NCBI GenBank assembly: GCA_947462925.1
Contig: CANHQP010000011.1
Location: forward strand, 1 to 64,000
Reading direction: 5' to 3'
Source: Flavobacteriia bacterium
Lineage (GTDB): Bacteria; Bacteroidota; Bacteroidia; Flavobacteriales_D; Crocinitomicaceae
DNA: 64,000 nt
A program made the position numbers and the translations under genes. The notes beneath the pieces are model-generated. The model was not told where the DNA came from, made no database searches, and saw only the letters and a program-made list of their open reading frames with translations. Positions 16,484-25,792 of this stretch are shown here, in pieces; the stretch's first letter is position 1, and every line of letters starts with the position of its first letter.

Positions 16484-18142
16484 TTAATTAAATCGAATAG
16501 CCTTCACTGGAGAAATTCTAGTAATTACGTACGAAGGAATAATCAATGCCAATAGACAAACAATTAGTGTAGCGAAATTTAGAATCAATATCGAAAAAAT
16601 GTTGATATCAATCGGCACAGCATTCAAGTAATACACTTCAGGGTTAAGTTTGATAATGTGGAAATACTTCTGCAAAAGGCACAAACCTATCCCTATCAAA
16701 TTTCCCCAAAACATTCCACGTAAAATCAAAAATCCAGCTTGATACAAAAAGATTTTGCGAATGCTCCAATTTTTTGCGCCCAAGGCTTTCATCATACCAA
16801 TGAAATTTGTTTTGACCAAAATCATCACTAACAATGCGGATCCCATATTGATCACACCAATGATAATCATCAAAACCAAGATGATATAAACATTGATATC
16901 CAAGAATCCCAACCAAACAAAAATATCACTTTGGCTATCGACAATACTTGTCACACGCAAATCTTCTCCATTCGGCTGTTGAAATTGAATTTGCTTCTTC
17001 AAGAATTTGACGTCATTTTGCAATAAATTCCAATCTCTTAAAGTAAACTCAAAAGCACCCACATATTTTTGAAAACTCCCTTTCCCATCTATTTTTTGGA
17101 AGTTTATTTTCTTAGGACCAGCGAATATTTCAAATTGATAACCTTTCTCATCGAGATATTTTTTGGCGATTTTGTGATCTGAATCTAAATCGTAAGGAAA
17201 AAGCGACGCCTTGTCTCCAGAAATAGTCACTTTCAAATAAGCAGTATCTGGTACACTCGTCTGTTCGCCATTTTCATCCAAATACATCCAATAATCTGAG
17301 GCAATCAATCTTATTACAGTATCTTTCTTTGGGAAAAATGTAAAGCCTTTGTAATTTTCATATCCTCTACCCCAATCGTAACGGTAGTTACCATTTCCTC
17401 CAATAACCTCTCCTTCAACGATTAAATGTCCGTTCACCAAAGTATCTGAAACGACGATGGAAGCTTGAATTCCCCAATCGTTCAATTTTTGAATTTGACG
17501 AATGTCACCCAAAACCATTTCTCGGTCAAAATCTTCTAACCCAGTCTCAAAAATCCCGACGATTTGAAACATTTTTTTGATTGGTTTATTCTTTACAAAA
17601 AATGTTCTTGCTTCATCACCAACTTTATAATTCAAATCTTTGGCAATCTTTTTTGAAATGATAATTTCGTCTGAAATTGTATCCTGTTGTATGTTTGGAA
17701 CTCGACCAGAAACTAAATGCTGTTTGAAAAATGACCAATCGTATCTTTCATCCACACCTTTCATCATAATCCCTTGGATCTCTTGCGCTGAATTTCCATC
17801 TGCGTCCGATTGGAGAAGAGCTGGCTTATAAGCGACAGCTTGAATGTGAACTACTTGATTGGATAATTCCAAGCTTGGATAAAAACTTTGATTTTTTAAA
17901 ATTGGATCACTCTCAAAAATGGATGCTTCACCAGATTTTGTGACTACCGCATGTGCTCCAAATCCAATTACTTTGTCTCTCACTTCTTTCTGAAAACCAG
18001 TGACTACCGCTACTGTTATCAGATTTACTAACATCGCAAGGCTGATACTAATTATAGAAATACGGACAATAGGTCGGGAAACTTTCTTACCTTCGACCTC
18101 ATTTTTAAGGATTTTTCTCGCTATGAAATACTCGAATTTCAA
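16484..18142 (-). CDS. ABC transporter permease, LolC/LolE (FtsX) type
   Basis: 552 residues if started at TTG 18142 ([12 protein letters not shown]), which matches the family's N-terminus. A first helix follows (SISLAMLVNLITVAVVTGF), then a large periplasmic domain (about 60-400) and three C-terminal helices: IYIILVLMIIIGVINMGSALLVMIL, then KALGAKNWSIRKIFLYQAGFLILRGMFWGNLIGIG and a last helix. The family moves lipoproteins or other lipids out of the inner membrane with a LolD-type ATPase, which is not nearby. The frame is open to an ATG at 18226, but those 28 codons are antisense to the neighbour's signal sequence. A second family member is at 35345. Confidence 0.85.
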   Translation of the reverse strand: MKFEYFIARKILKNEVEGKKVSRPIVRISIISISLAMLVNLITVAVVTGFQKEVRDKVIGFGAHAVVTKSGEASIFESDPILKNQSFYPSLELSNQVVHIQAVAYKPALLQSDADGNSAQEIQGIMMKGVDERYDWSFFKQHLVSGRVPNIQQDTISDEIIISKKIAKDLNYKVGDEARTFFVKNKPIKKMFQIVGIFETGLEDFDREMVLGDIRQIQKLNDWGIQASIVVSDTLVNGHLIVEGEVIGGNGNYRYDWGRGYENYKGFTFFPKKDTVIRLIASDYWMYLDENGEQTSVPDTAYLKVTISGDKASLFPYDLDSDHKIAKKYLDEKGYQFEIFAGPKKINFQKIDGKGSFQKYVGAFEFTLRDWNLLQNDVKFLKKQIQFQQPNGEDLRVTSIVDSQSDIFVWLGFLDINVYIILVLMIIIGVINMGSALLVMILVKTNFIGMMKALGAKNWSIRKIFLYQAGFLILRGMFWGNLIGIGLCLLQKYFHIIKLNPEVYYLNAVPIDINIFSILILNFATLIVCLLALIIPSYVITRISPVKAIRFN

Positions 18143-19433
18143 TGTATTTACTAATAAGTCGCTAAAGTACGCAAAGCTTTTGTGCCTTAAAAGTATTTTA
18201 TTGATTTTGATGTTTTCCTGCAACATTAAAAAGAAATATTACGAATATCAAGAGAAAAAAAACAATACAGAAAAACATGTAGTTACCGATCCAAACGAAA
18301 GTCAAGAATTATTAGTTGAAGACAAATACAAATCGAATGTTCCCATTTTAGGGGGAGAAAGAATGAATTTATATCTTGACTCATTGAAAGGAAAAAGGGT
18401 AGCTATTGTTGGAAATCAAACTTCTACAGTTGGAAACTCACATTTGGTTGACACCTTAATTTCACTGGGAATCACCATACAAAAAGTATTTTCTCCTGAA
18501 CATGGATTTAGAGGTGATGCAGATGCCGGCGAAAAAGTATACAGTGGAACGGATTTAAAAACGGGTCTTCCGCTTATTTCTCTTTACGGAAACAACAAAA
18601 AACCAAAACCATCTCAGATGGAAGATGTTGATGTTGTTATTTACGACATTCAAGATGTTGGCGTGCGTTTTTACACCTACATTTCTACGCTTCATTATGT
18701 CATGGAAAGTTGCGCTGAAAATAACAAACCATTGATTGTATTGGATCGACCAAATCCGAACGGACATTATGTAGACGGACCTGTAAGAGACAGTTTGCAC
18801 AAATCATTTATTGGAATGCACCCAGTACCAATTGTTTATGGAATGACAATCGGTGAATATGCTTTAATGGTGAATGATGAATGCTGGTTGTCAGATAGTT
18901 TACATTGTCGTTTAAGCATTGTTCCTTGCAAGAATTACTCTCGTAAAATGAGGTATTCTATTCCAATTCCACCAAGTCCAAATTTGAGGTCAGATGCTGC
19001 AATCACTTTGTATCCAAGTTTGTGTTTGTTTGAAGCAACGTTGGTTAGCATAGGAAGAGGAACTGAAAGACCTTTTGAATATTACGGTCATCCAAATTTT
19101 CCTAAAACAGAATTTACCTTTACCCCTATTTCAAGTTTTGGTGCAAAAAATCCAATGTACGAAAACAAATTGTGCTATGGTTATGATCTAAACTCTTTGA
19201 CAAAAAAACGCAGCTACGATATTAATTTAAACTGGTTAATTGAAGCTAAATCCTTATTGGGTGATAGCAATCAATTCATTGACCAACCTGCATTTTTTGA
19301 TAGACTTGCAGGAACGGCAGAATTGCGCAAACAAATCAACGAAGGTTGGACAATCAAAGAAATTCGAGCATCTTGGAAACCCGAAATTCAGGAGTTCAGA
19401 AAGATTCGAGCAAAATATCTACTCTACGATTAA
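18123..19433 (+). CDS. DUF1343 / NamZ-type exo-beta-N-acetylmuramidase lipoprotein
   Basis: 436 residues from ATG 18123. Lipobox LMFSC puts a lipid-modified cysteine near residue 33. The DUF1343 fold, now known from NamZ of Bacillus subtilis as exo-acting N-acetylmuramidase, is clear: [53 protein letters not shown] and a PPSPNLR segment. A role in peptidoglycan turnover or MurNAc salvage follows from the family. A shorter start, TTG 18180, would give a compact 14-residue lipoprotein signal and no overlap with the divergent permease; I cannot decide between them. Ends on a TTAA shared with purE. Confidence 0.84.
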   Translation: MKYSNFNVFTNKSLKYAKLLCLKSILLILMFSCNIKKKYYEYQEKKNNTEKHVVTDPNESQELLVEDKYKSNVPILGGERMNLYLDSLKGKRVAIVGNQTSTVGNSHLVDTLISLGITIQKVFSPEHGFRGDADAGEKVYSGTDLKTGLPLISLYGNNKKPKPSQMEDVDVVIYDIQDVGVRFYTYISTLHYVMESCAENNKPLIVLDRPNPNGHYVDGPVRDSLHKSFIGMHPVPIVYGMTIGEYALMVNDECWLSDSLHCRLSIVPCKNYSRKMRYSIPIPPSPNLRSDAAITLYPSLCLFEATLVSIGRGTERPFEYYGHPNFPKTEFTFTPISSFGAKNPMYENKLCYGYDLNSLTKKRSYDINLNWLIEAKSLLGDSNQFIDQPAFFDRLAGTAELRKQINEGWTIKEIRASWKPEIQEFRKIRAKYLLYD

Positions 19434-19906
19434 TCCAGATTTTTGCCGCTTTCTAGTACCGCTCGCTTTAATTCTTCCATATAATCTGCAAGCCTTTGTA
19501 ATAATTTCTCATCTGAAGTTGCAATCATCTTAGCTGCTAAAATACCAGCATTTTTTGCAGCATTTAAAGCTACTGTTGCAACTGGAATTCCGTTCGGCAT
19601 TTGAAGAATCGATAGAATACTGTCCCAACCATCAATTGAATTGCTTGATTTAATTGGAACACCAATGACAGGAAGTGGAGTCAACGAAGCTGTCATTCCT
19701 GGTAAATGCGCAGCACCTCCAGCTCCAGCAATAATCACTTTGATTCCATTTTTATGCGCATTTTTCGCGTATTCAAACATCAATTCTGGAGTTCTATGTG
19801 CAGAAACAACATTGATTTCATAAGCAACACCTAATTCTTTTAGAATATTTGCAGCTTCTTGCATAATTGGAAGATCTGATTTGCTTCCCATGATGATTCC
19901 TACCAT
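19430..19906 (-). CDS. purE: N5-carboxyaminoimidazole ribonucleotide mutase
   Basis: Class I PurE, 158 residues; converts N5-CAIR to CAIR in purine synthesis. Motifs: [76 protein letters not shown]. It lies 24 bases after purK in the same operon, the two enzymes acting in sequence. Its stop overlaps the convergent NamZ stop by four bases. Confidence 0.96.
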   Translation of the reverse strand: MVGIIMGSKSDLPIMQEAANILKELGVAYEINVVSAHRTPELMFEYAKNAHKNGIKVIIAGAGGAAHLPGMTASLTPLPVIGVPIKSSNSIDGWDSILSILQMPNGIPVATVALNAAKNAGILAAKMIATSDEKLLQRLADYMEELKRAVLESGKNLD

Positions 19907-19930
19907 AATTTCCTTTTTATAACCTTTTAT

Positions 19931-21076
19931 TTAAGCTTCTACTTTGATTAAATCTTTGATTTCTCTGCCGATTTTTTTTGCTTCTTCAAGACTTTCAGCA
20001 GTAATGGTGACATGCCCCATTTTTCTGAAAGATTTGGTGTTTGCTTTTCCATAAATGTGGGTTTTCACACCTGGAATTGCCATCGCAGCTTCCAAATTTC
20101 TATAAATTGCAGCACCTTCAAAACCTTTTTCACCCAATAAATTAATCATTACACCAGGCTGAATAATGCGTGTTGAACCCAATGGTAAATTCAAAATACT
20201 TCGCATGTGTTGTTCAAACTGCGAAGTAACATTGCATTCAATGGTGTGATGTCCACTATTGTGCGGACGAGGCGCAATTTCATTTACCAACAATTCTCCA
20301 GTTTTAGTCAAAAACAGTTCTACTGCTAAAATTCCAACCATTTCTAAAGAATTGATAATTTTTACGGCTAATTTTTCAGCGGCTTTTTCAATTTCCATAG
20401 AAATATTGGCGGGAGCAAAAAGAAATTCAACCAAATTGGCTTCTGGATTAAATTCACATTCCACAACTGGAAAAACAGCCGTTTCACCTTTTTCATTTCT
20501 TGAAACAATTACGGAGAGTTCTTTTTCAAAATCAACAAAAGATTCCAAAACACTTGGAACGTCAAAAGCAGTTTCTAGGTCGGCAACAGATTTGAGTGCA
20601 GTAACACCTTTTCCATCATATCCACCTTTACGCATCTTTTGCATGAAAGGAAATTCACTAATATACTTTCCTATTTCAGACTTATTTTCCACTAAATGAA
20701 ATGGAGGCGTTGGAATATTATTAGCTACGTAAAATTGTTTTTGCAAACCTTTGTCTTGAACCATTTTCAAAATGTGCGGCTGAGGAAAAACCTTTTTACC
20801 TTCTTCAACCAGTTTTTCTAAAGCTTCAATGTTTACGTGTTCAATTTCAACTGTCAATACATCCTTGTCTTTTCCGAAATTGTAAACGGTTTCAAAATCA
20901 GTCAATGAACCAATAGAAAACGAATGCGCCAAATCAACACAAGGTGCTTGCGCATCAGGATCTAAACAATGAACGTAAACATCATAGTTTACTGCTTCTT
21001 GAATCAGCATTCTTCCCAATTGTCCGCCACCTAATACGCCCAATCGAAAATCTTTTCCGTACCACTTTTTCTGCAT
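19931..21076 (-). CDS. purK: 5-(carboxyamino)imidazole ribonucleotide synthase
   Basis: ATP-grasp enzyme of 381 residues that carboxylates AIR to N5-CAIR, the substrate of PurE. Motifs: GVLGGGQLGRMLIQEA, MRKGGYDGKGV, ESFVDFEKELSVIV, LAVELFLTKTGELLVNEIAPRPHNSGH and SQFEQHMRSI. ATG 21076 (MQKKWYGKDF) is the start; the upstream in-frame start at 21094 lies on the other side of the -7 element. Only four bases separate that element from the ATG, so the mRNA is probably leaderless. Confidence 0.95.
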   Translation of the reverse strand: MQKKWYGKDFRLGVLGGGQLGRMLIQEAVNYDVYVHCLDPDAQAPCVDLAHSFSIGSLTDFETVYNFGKDKDVLTVEIEHVNIEALEKLVEEGKKVFPQPHILKMVQDKGLQKQFYVANNIPTPPFHLVENKSEIGKYISEFPFMQKMRKGGYDGKGVTALKSVADLETAFDVPSVLESFVDFEKELSVIVSRNEKGETAVFPVVECEFNPEANLVEFLFAPANISMEIEKAAEKLAVKIINSLEMVGILAVELFLTKTGELLVNEIAPRPHNSGHHTIECNVTSQFEQHMRSILNLPLGSTRIIQPGVMINLLGEKGFEGAAIYRNLEAAMAIPGVKTHIYGKANTKSFRKMGHVTITAESLEEAKKIGREIKDLIKVEA

Positions 21077-21080
21077 GCAA

Positions 21081-21088
21081 CAAAGATA
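21081..21088 (-). promoter_or_regulatory. -7 promoter element for purK-purE
   Basis: Reads TATCTTTG on the minus strand (TAnnTTTG). It ends four bases before the purK ATG and decides between the two in-frame starts. Confidence 0.5.
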
Positions 21089-21252
21089 ACTCAAAGAAAT
21101 GAAATCTTCGAAAACGGCAACCTAGTTTTTAATTTCAATGAAACGAAAATTAACTGTTACCAAAACGATAAAATCATCTTATAAACAATTACTTGCGGAC
21201 AATTAAATCCAAAAGTGAAAATTCCAGCCCTCGAATTGTTTTTTTTTGTACC

Positions 21253-22146
21253 GTGAAAAATATTGTCTTTTTTATATTGTTGTTTCCTTTCTGCGGAAAA
21301 TCACAGTTCCTTGATAATTCGAAGGGAAATGCTTTTTCTGAGATTCCATTTTTTAACGAGAAATTTGTTAAAAACAATAAGATTAAGAGTTTAAAAGGAA
21401 CTTATACTTTCAAAAAAATGGGCGATATCATGAGAGAAACTGATTATGTTTTTCAATATGATTTTGACAATAAAGGTCACCTAATTCAATCTTTTGAAAC
21501 CAACAATGAAAGTCATAAAATTGACACAACATTGCTTTTGTACAGCTATTATAAAGATGGAAATTTAGCATTTGTGAGAAGAAAAGATCAAATTGGCTAC
21601 TATTCGACTCATTATTTCTATGATTCAATAAATCGAGTAATTAAAGAAGAATATCGCAGAGATATTGATACCGCTGGAACTTTCTTTGTGCCAAGTTTTG
21701 AAAGAAGTACTATCCTGAATTTCGAAACCATTAAGCACGAAAAAAATGGACAAACCGAAAAATCTATCATTCACAATAGTTATGGTTTACCTTTTAAGGA
21801 AATTGATATTTTTAGAGATTCACTCGGATTTATCCTTGTAAAGGAGGAAAAATTCAAATTTGGAAACCAAAGGATTACCACTGTATTGGATTACAATGAA
21901 AAAGGTTGGATTTCCTCTATCAAAAGTACAAATGCTGCTAATCCAAGATTGAATCAAGAAATTCGATTTAAATATGATGATTTTGGAAATTTAAGTGAAA
22001 AGCATGTTTACAAGAATAATCAATTCATCACGGATATTCAGGTTATATATAACTTGAAAACTGGTTTGATCTCATCAATTTTAACAAGAGACGTAGCAAC
22101 AAATTTTATTTCGATTTTAAGATTTGAAGTTGTAAAATACCATTAA
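21253..22146 (+). CDS. Hypothetical exported protein with YD-like repeats
   Basis: 297 residues if started at GTG 21253, which gives a compact signal peptide (KNIVFFILLFPFCGKSQ). The open frame reaches TTG 21193, but that adds a polar 20-residue stretch in front of the signal. The mature part is beta-rich with loosely repeated units such as YDFDNKGHLIQSFE, YDSINRVIKEEYR, DYNEKGWISSIKS and YDDFGNLSEKHVY, the style of YD/RHS-like repeats often seen in Bacteroidota exported proteins. No toxin domain or sorting domain. Function unknown. A strong terminator follows. Confidence 0.72.
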   Translation: MKNIVFFILLFPFCGKSQFLDNSKGNAFSEIPFFNEKFVKNNKIKSLKGTYTFKKMGDIMRETDYVFQYDFDNKGHLIQSFETNNESHKIDTTLLLYSYYKDGNLAFVRRKDQIGYYSTHYFYDSINRVIKEEYRRDIDTAGTFFVPSFERSTILNFETIKHEKNGQTEKSIIHNSYGLPFKEIDIFRDSLGFILVKEEKFKFGNQRITTVLDYNEKGWISSIKSTNAANPRLNQEIRFKYDDFGNLSEKHVYKNNQFITDIQVIYNLKTGLISSILTRDVATNFISILRFEVVKYH

Positions 22147-22151
22147 AACAA

Positions 22152-22181
22152 AAATGCCCTAGAGGTAAGCCTAGGGCATTT
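22152..22181. terminator. Strong terminator, probably bidirectional
   Basis: AAATGCCCTAG (22152-22162) pairs perfectly with CTAGGGCATTT (22171-22181), loop of 8. It ends the plus-strand exported-protein gene. On the minus strand the stem is followed by TTTTGTTTT, so it could also end a transcript starting at the promoter at 22242. Confidence 0.88.
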
Positions 22182-22236
22182 ATTCCACAATATTCATCAG
22201 TAGTATTTAATCTTCTTGTGGTTTTAATTTTTTTGT
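22152..22236 (-). ncRNA. Candidate small RNA (promoter-to-terminator unit)
   Basis: On the minus strand a good promoter (TTG at 22272-22270, 20-base spacer, TATATTTG at 22249-22242) is followed within about 85 bases by the strong terminator at 22181-22152. The predicted transcript has no credible reading frame. It also contains a CCACAA/TTGTGG pair (22221-22216 and 22190-22185) enclosing 25 bases. No RNA family recognised. It could instead be a very short leaderless peptide gene or a chance promoter. Confidence 0.35.
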
Positions 22237-22241
22237 TGGAC

Positions 22242-22272
22242 CAAATATAGACTTCAAATCTTCGTTGTGCAA
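22242..22272 (-). promoter_or_regulatory. Full Bacteroidota promoter facing the 22152 terminator
   Basis: TTG (22272-22270), 20 bases, TATATTTG (22249-22242) on the minus strand: the only site in the window where I find both -33 and -7 elements with near-ideal spacing. No annotated gene starts within the next 500 bases on this strand. Confidence 0.5.
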
Positions 22273-22368
22273 CTAATGTTACAGGACAACTGCTGGACAT
22301 TCAAAAATTAAAAACAAAAAAACCTTATAAACAACTGAAAAACAATTTTTTAAAAATAATTGTAATTT

Positions 22369-23085
22369 TTACACTAACTGTAATAAATATCGTTGAATTG
22401 TATTTTCTAATCCAAAATAAAGCGCATCTGAAATTAACGCATGTCCAATTGAAACTTCAGCAAGTTGCGGAATATTTTCTTTAAAAAATTTCAAGTTTTC
22501 TAAACTTAAATCGTGTCCAGCATTTACTCCCAAACCTAGTGATGTTGCTAAATTGGCAGCATTTATATATGAACTTATTGATTTCGTCGCATCAATTGGA
22601 AATTCTTCTGCGAATGGACCTGTATATAATTCAATTCTATCAACTCCCGTTTTTGCAGCATATTCAATATTAACTAAATCAGTATCAACAAAAATAGAGG
22701 TTCGAACTCCATGCGATTTTATTTCCGCTATCAACTTGGTCAACCATTCTAAATTGGCTTTAGTATCCCATCCAGCATTAGACGTCAAAACATGAGGTGG
22801 GTCTGGAACCAACGTTGCTTGTGCAGGTTTCAGTTCTGCAATCATTTGCATAAATCTTTCGTCGGGATAACCTTCGATGTTTAATTCAGTTTTAACTACT
22901 TTATTCAAATCATAAACATCTTGTGTTGTAATATGTCTTTCGTCTGGTCTGGGATGAATTGTTATTCCTTGAGCACCAAATCTTTCACAGTCGATGGCTA
23001 CTTTAACTACATTTGGGGTATTTCCACCACGCGCATTTCTTATCGTTGCAATCTTATTGATATTAACACTTAATTTTGTTTCCAT
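22369..23085 (-). CDS. pdxJ: Pyridoxine 5'-phosphate synthase
   Basis: TIM-barrel enzyme (238 residues) that joins 1-deoxyxylulose 5-phosphate and aminoacetone phosphate to form PNP in vitamin B6 synthesis. Motifs: [33 protein letters not shown], the catalytic glutamate region [23 protein letters not shown] and [18 protein letters not shown]. Start set at ATG 23085; the frame begins at a TTG nine bases earlier. Divergent from the CBS gene and nadK, an arrangement I know from other Bacteroidota. Confidence 0.95.
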   Translation of the reverse strand: METKLSVNINKIATIRNARGGNTPNVVKVAIDCERFGAQGITIHPRPDERHITTQDVYDLNKVVKTELNIEGYPDERFMQMIAELKPAQATLVPDPPHVLTSNAGWDTKANLEWLTKLIAEIKSHGVRTSIFVDTDLVNIEYAAKTGVDRIELYTGPFAEEFPIDATKSISSYINAANLATSLGLGVNAGHDLSLENLKFFKENIPQLAEVSIGHALISDALYFGLENTIQRYLLQLV

Positions 23086-23128
23086 TGCTTGCAATTTTTA
23101 CCTTGAATTGGTTCTCCGAATTAAACCA

Positions 23129-23136
23129 CAAATATA
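23129..23136 (-). promoter_or_regulatory. -7 promoter element for pdxJ
   Basis: Reads TATATTTG on the minus strand (TAnnTTTG), 43 bases before the pdxJ ATG. Confidence 0.45.
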
Positions 23137-23294
23137 AGGAATCAATATCCAATAAAGTTATTTATAAACTTAACTCAATTGCTGTTTTTTCTTCAAACAA
23201 CCAGTTATCGTGAAAGCCAAAAAACAAATATTTCCAAAACATTTTTGAATTGAAATTATAGAAATATGAACTAATTTAGTACTTTGGCACAACG

Positions 23295-23957
23295 ATGACA
23301 GCAAAAGATTTAATTACAGACGAAATTCCACCTTTAAAGCACACAGATTCAGGTGAAATTGCATTGCGATGGATGGATGAATTCAAAGTAACGCACCTTC
23401 CTGTTTTAAAAAACGGAAATTTTGTGGGTTTGATTTCTGAATCAGATATTTTGGACAAAATGGATTTAGAAGAAACTTTAGATAAACTTTTTGAACATTT
23501 ACCCCGACCTTATGTGAAGGGAAATGCCCATATATACGAAGTGTTATTTAAGGTTGCTGAACAAAAAATTTCTGTTGTTCCTATTTTAGACGAAGACGAA
23601 TCCTATTTGGGATGCACTAGTATTCATCAACTAGTGACAATGATTGCTAATACAGGAAGCATCAAGGAAAGTGGTGGAATCATTGTTCTGGAAGTCAATA
23701 GAAATGATTATTCCTTGGCGCAAATTGCTCAAATCGTTGAAAGCAACAATGCCAAAATTCTAAGTTCGTATATTATGTCCTCTCCAGATTCTTCCAAAAT
23801 TGACATCACTTTAAAAATCAATCAGGTAGAACTAGATAGAATTCTCAGAACATTTGAAAGATACGATTATGTGATCAGTGCATCGTACCAAAAAAGTAAC
23901 TTTGATGATGATTTACAGCATCGCTTTGATTCATTAATAAATTTCTTGAATATTTGA
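23295..23957 (+). CDS. CBS domain protein (AcuB-like)
   Basis: 220 residues with two CBS motifs (about 1-60: HLPVLKNGNFVGLISESDIL; about 70-130: ISVVPILDEDESYLGCTSIHQL) followed by an ACT-like C-terminal part (GGIIVLEVNRNDYSLAQIAQIVESNNAKIL). CBS pairs bind adenosine ligands and regulate other proteins. Three bases separate it from nadK, so the two are cotranscribed. A regulatory link to NAD kinase is plausible, but sequence does not prove it. Confidence 0.88.
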   Translation: MTAKDLITDEIPPLKHTDSGEIALRWMDEFKVTHLPVLKNGNFVGLISESDILDKMDLEETLDKLFEHLPRPYVKGNAHIYEVLFKVAEQKISVVPILDEDESYLGCTSIHQLVTMIANTGSIKESGGIIVLEVNRNDYSLAQIAQIVESNNAKILSSYIMSSPDSSKIDITLKINQVELDRILRTFERYDYVISASYQKSNFDDDLQHRFDSLINFLNI

Positions 23958-23960
23958 TTT

Positions 23961-24839
23961 ATGAATGTTGCTATTTACGGACGGAAAGTCAATAAACAAG
24001 ATATTGCTGATTATGAAAATTTGCTCAAAATTATCAAAGACTTCGGCTGGAATGCAGTACTTGAAAAAGAACTGAAAAAAGAGCTCGAAAAAAAATCAAA
24101 TGTTGGATCTAATTGCGATACATTTTCTTCCTACAAAGATTTTAAAAAAGGCATTGACTTTGCTTTTAGCATTGGTGGCGATGGAACTTTCATCAAAACA
24201 GTAAGTTATATTCGTGACTCAGGTGTCCCTATTCTTGGAATAAATACGGGAAGACTTGGTTTTTTAGCCAATATAAGTCGAGATCAAATCCATTCAACCA
24301 TTGAAATGATTGACCAAAAAAAATACGTTTTTCAAAAAAGATCACTTTTAAGGGTCGAAACTGAAGACAAACTTTTTGGTGACGATAATATAGCACTGAA
24401 CGAAGTTACACTGCACAAAAAAGATACCGCATCTATGATTACCGTGCATGCTTCTTTGGATGGAAATTATTTAAATTCTTATTGGGCTGACGGATTAATC
24501 GTTTCTACTCCAACTGGCTCTACAGCATACAGTTTGAGTTGCGGTGGGCCAATTATAACTCCTGGTTGCCAAGTACATATTTTAACACCCATTGCACCTC
24601 ATAATTTAAATGTGAGACCTGTGGTAGTGCCAGACCACATGCCTATCAAGTTAAAAATTGAAGGTAGAGAAAGAAAATACCTAATCAGCTTAGACGCAAA
24701 TTCAAAAAATATTCCTCAAGGGTCAGAATTGATTATCAAAAAAGCTGAATTCATGATCAATGTGATGAAATTTGAAGACAATAATTTCTTGGACACTATC
24801 AGAAATAAAATGCTTTGGGGAATCGATAAACGCAATTAA
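23961..24839 (+). CDS. nadK: NAD kinase
   Basis: Phosphorylates NAD to NADP. 292 residues with the diagnostic FSIGGDGTFIKT (GGDGT about 72-76), LGINTGRLGFLA, LNEVTLHKKDTASMITV, and the TPTGSTAYSLSCGGPIITP motif. It follows the CBS gene in a two-gene operon. In many flavobacteria a DUF6089 gene comes next; here that gene is at 28991, about 4 kb away, with four other genes in between. Confidence 0.96.
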   Translation: MNVAIYGRKVNKQDIADYENLLKIIKDFGWNAVLEKELKKELEKKSNVGSNCDTFSSYKDFKKGIDFAFSIGGDGTFIKTVSYIRDSGVPILGINTGRLGFLANISRDQIHSTIEMIDQKKYVFQKRSLLRVETEDKLFGDDNIALNEVTLHKKDTASMITVHASLDGNYLNSYWADGLIVSTPTGSTAYSLSCGGPIITPGCQVHILTPIAPHNLNVRPVVVPDHMPIKLKIEGRERKYLISLDANSKNIPQGSELIIKKAEFMINVMKFEDNNFLDTIRNKMLWGIDKRN

Positions 24840-24883
24840 TCGTAACAAAAATTGTATTTGCCGTTATATCAACTAAAACCAGG

Positions 24884-25789
24884 ATGCGAATATTTCTTTT
24901 ATTTTCCTTTGTAATCGTTCAACAATGTTGCAGTTTTGCTCAAGTTGAAAAGTTTATTCCAATGCGGAGTAAAATACCTCCATATGACGACTCAATCATT
25001 AAACTTTCGAACCAAGAGTATGAACTACAATACTATAAGGAGAATCAAGTTCCAATAAAATTAAAAGATAATTTAGTAGGCTTTACATGTTACTTTGACT
25101 ACAAAAGCAAGAATTTTGCTGTTGATTCAATTCAAAATCTACAAAATTGGGTCAAACAATATACTGGAAAGAAGAATTTCAGCCTCAGTTTAGTTGCCTA
25201 CACCGATACCATTGGAACGACTAAATCAAATATTGAACTAGCAAAAAACAGATTGAATTCAATCGAAAACTTGCTAAAAACGAACGCTATAAAGATAGAA
25301 AAACGATTTATTTTAGGAGAAAATTATCCTCAATTCTACGGCTATAATCATCGTAAATATAGAAAAGTCGCTGTTTTTATTGAATTTGATAATGAGGATA
25401 TTGTCAATCCCGAACTTGTGGGAAGAATGGAAGTTTTTGCTGCAGCTACACCTGAAATTCCAATTAACTTAAATATTCAATTTGTTGGAGATCAATCGGT
25501 CTATCTAAATGAATCGTCGATTCTTGAAGTCGTTACTTTGCTTGAATTTCTGAAAAAAAATCCCAATAAAAAAGCATTTATTCGTGGTCACGTTTGTTGT
25601 GCAAACGATATCGAGCTATCCATTCAAAGAGCTTTTGCGGTATACAATGATTTGCTTTTGGAAGGAATTGATGCATCTAGAATTTCGTACCAAGGATTCG
25701 GAAATACACTGCCAATTTCACCTGAATTCAACGAGGAAATGCGCCAATTGAATCGACGTGTAGATGTGATTTTTTCAGATATCAAATAA
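24884..25789 (+). CDS. Exported protein with two OmpA-like domains
   Basis: 301 residues with a signal peptide (first ~20, ending SFAQ). It appears to have two OmpA/MotB-type peptidoglycan-binding modules: residues about 68-165 (LVAYTDTIGTTKSNIELAKNRLNSIENLL) and about 190-300 (AFIRGHVCCANDIELSIQRAFAVYNDLL, then GIDASRISYQGFGNTLP and NRRVDVIF). There is no beta-barrel. A periplasmic wall-binding role is likely. The first module is the more degenerate. The partner complex is unknown. Confidence 0.75.
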   Translation: MRIFLLFSFVIVQQCCSFAQVEKFIPMRSKIPPYDDSIIKLSNQEYELQYYKENQVPIKLKDNLVGFTCYFDYKSKNFAVDSIQNLQNWVKQYTGKKNFSLSLVAYTDTIGTTKSNIELAKNRLNSIENLLKTNAIKIEKRFILGENYPQFYGYNHRKYRKVAVFIEFDNEDIVNPELVGRMEVFAAATPEIPINLNIQFVGDQSVYLNESSILEVVTLLEFLKKNPNKKAFIRGHVCCANDIELSIQRAFAVYNDLLLEGIDASRISYQGFGNTLPISPEFNEEMRQLNRRVDVIFSDIK

Positions 25790-25792
25790 TCA

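Noticed and set aside
18143-18226. ATG 18226 as the permease start
   Set aside because: The extra 28 codons are antisense to the NamZ signal sequence and do not fit the permease family.
22106-22300. 64-residue minus-strand frame over the terminator
   Set aside because: Crosses the terminator stem and runs into antisense of the neighbouring gene; no homology.
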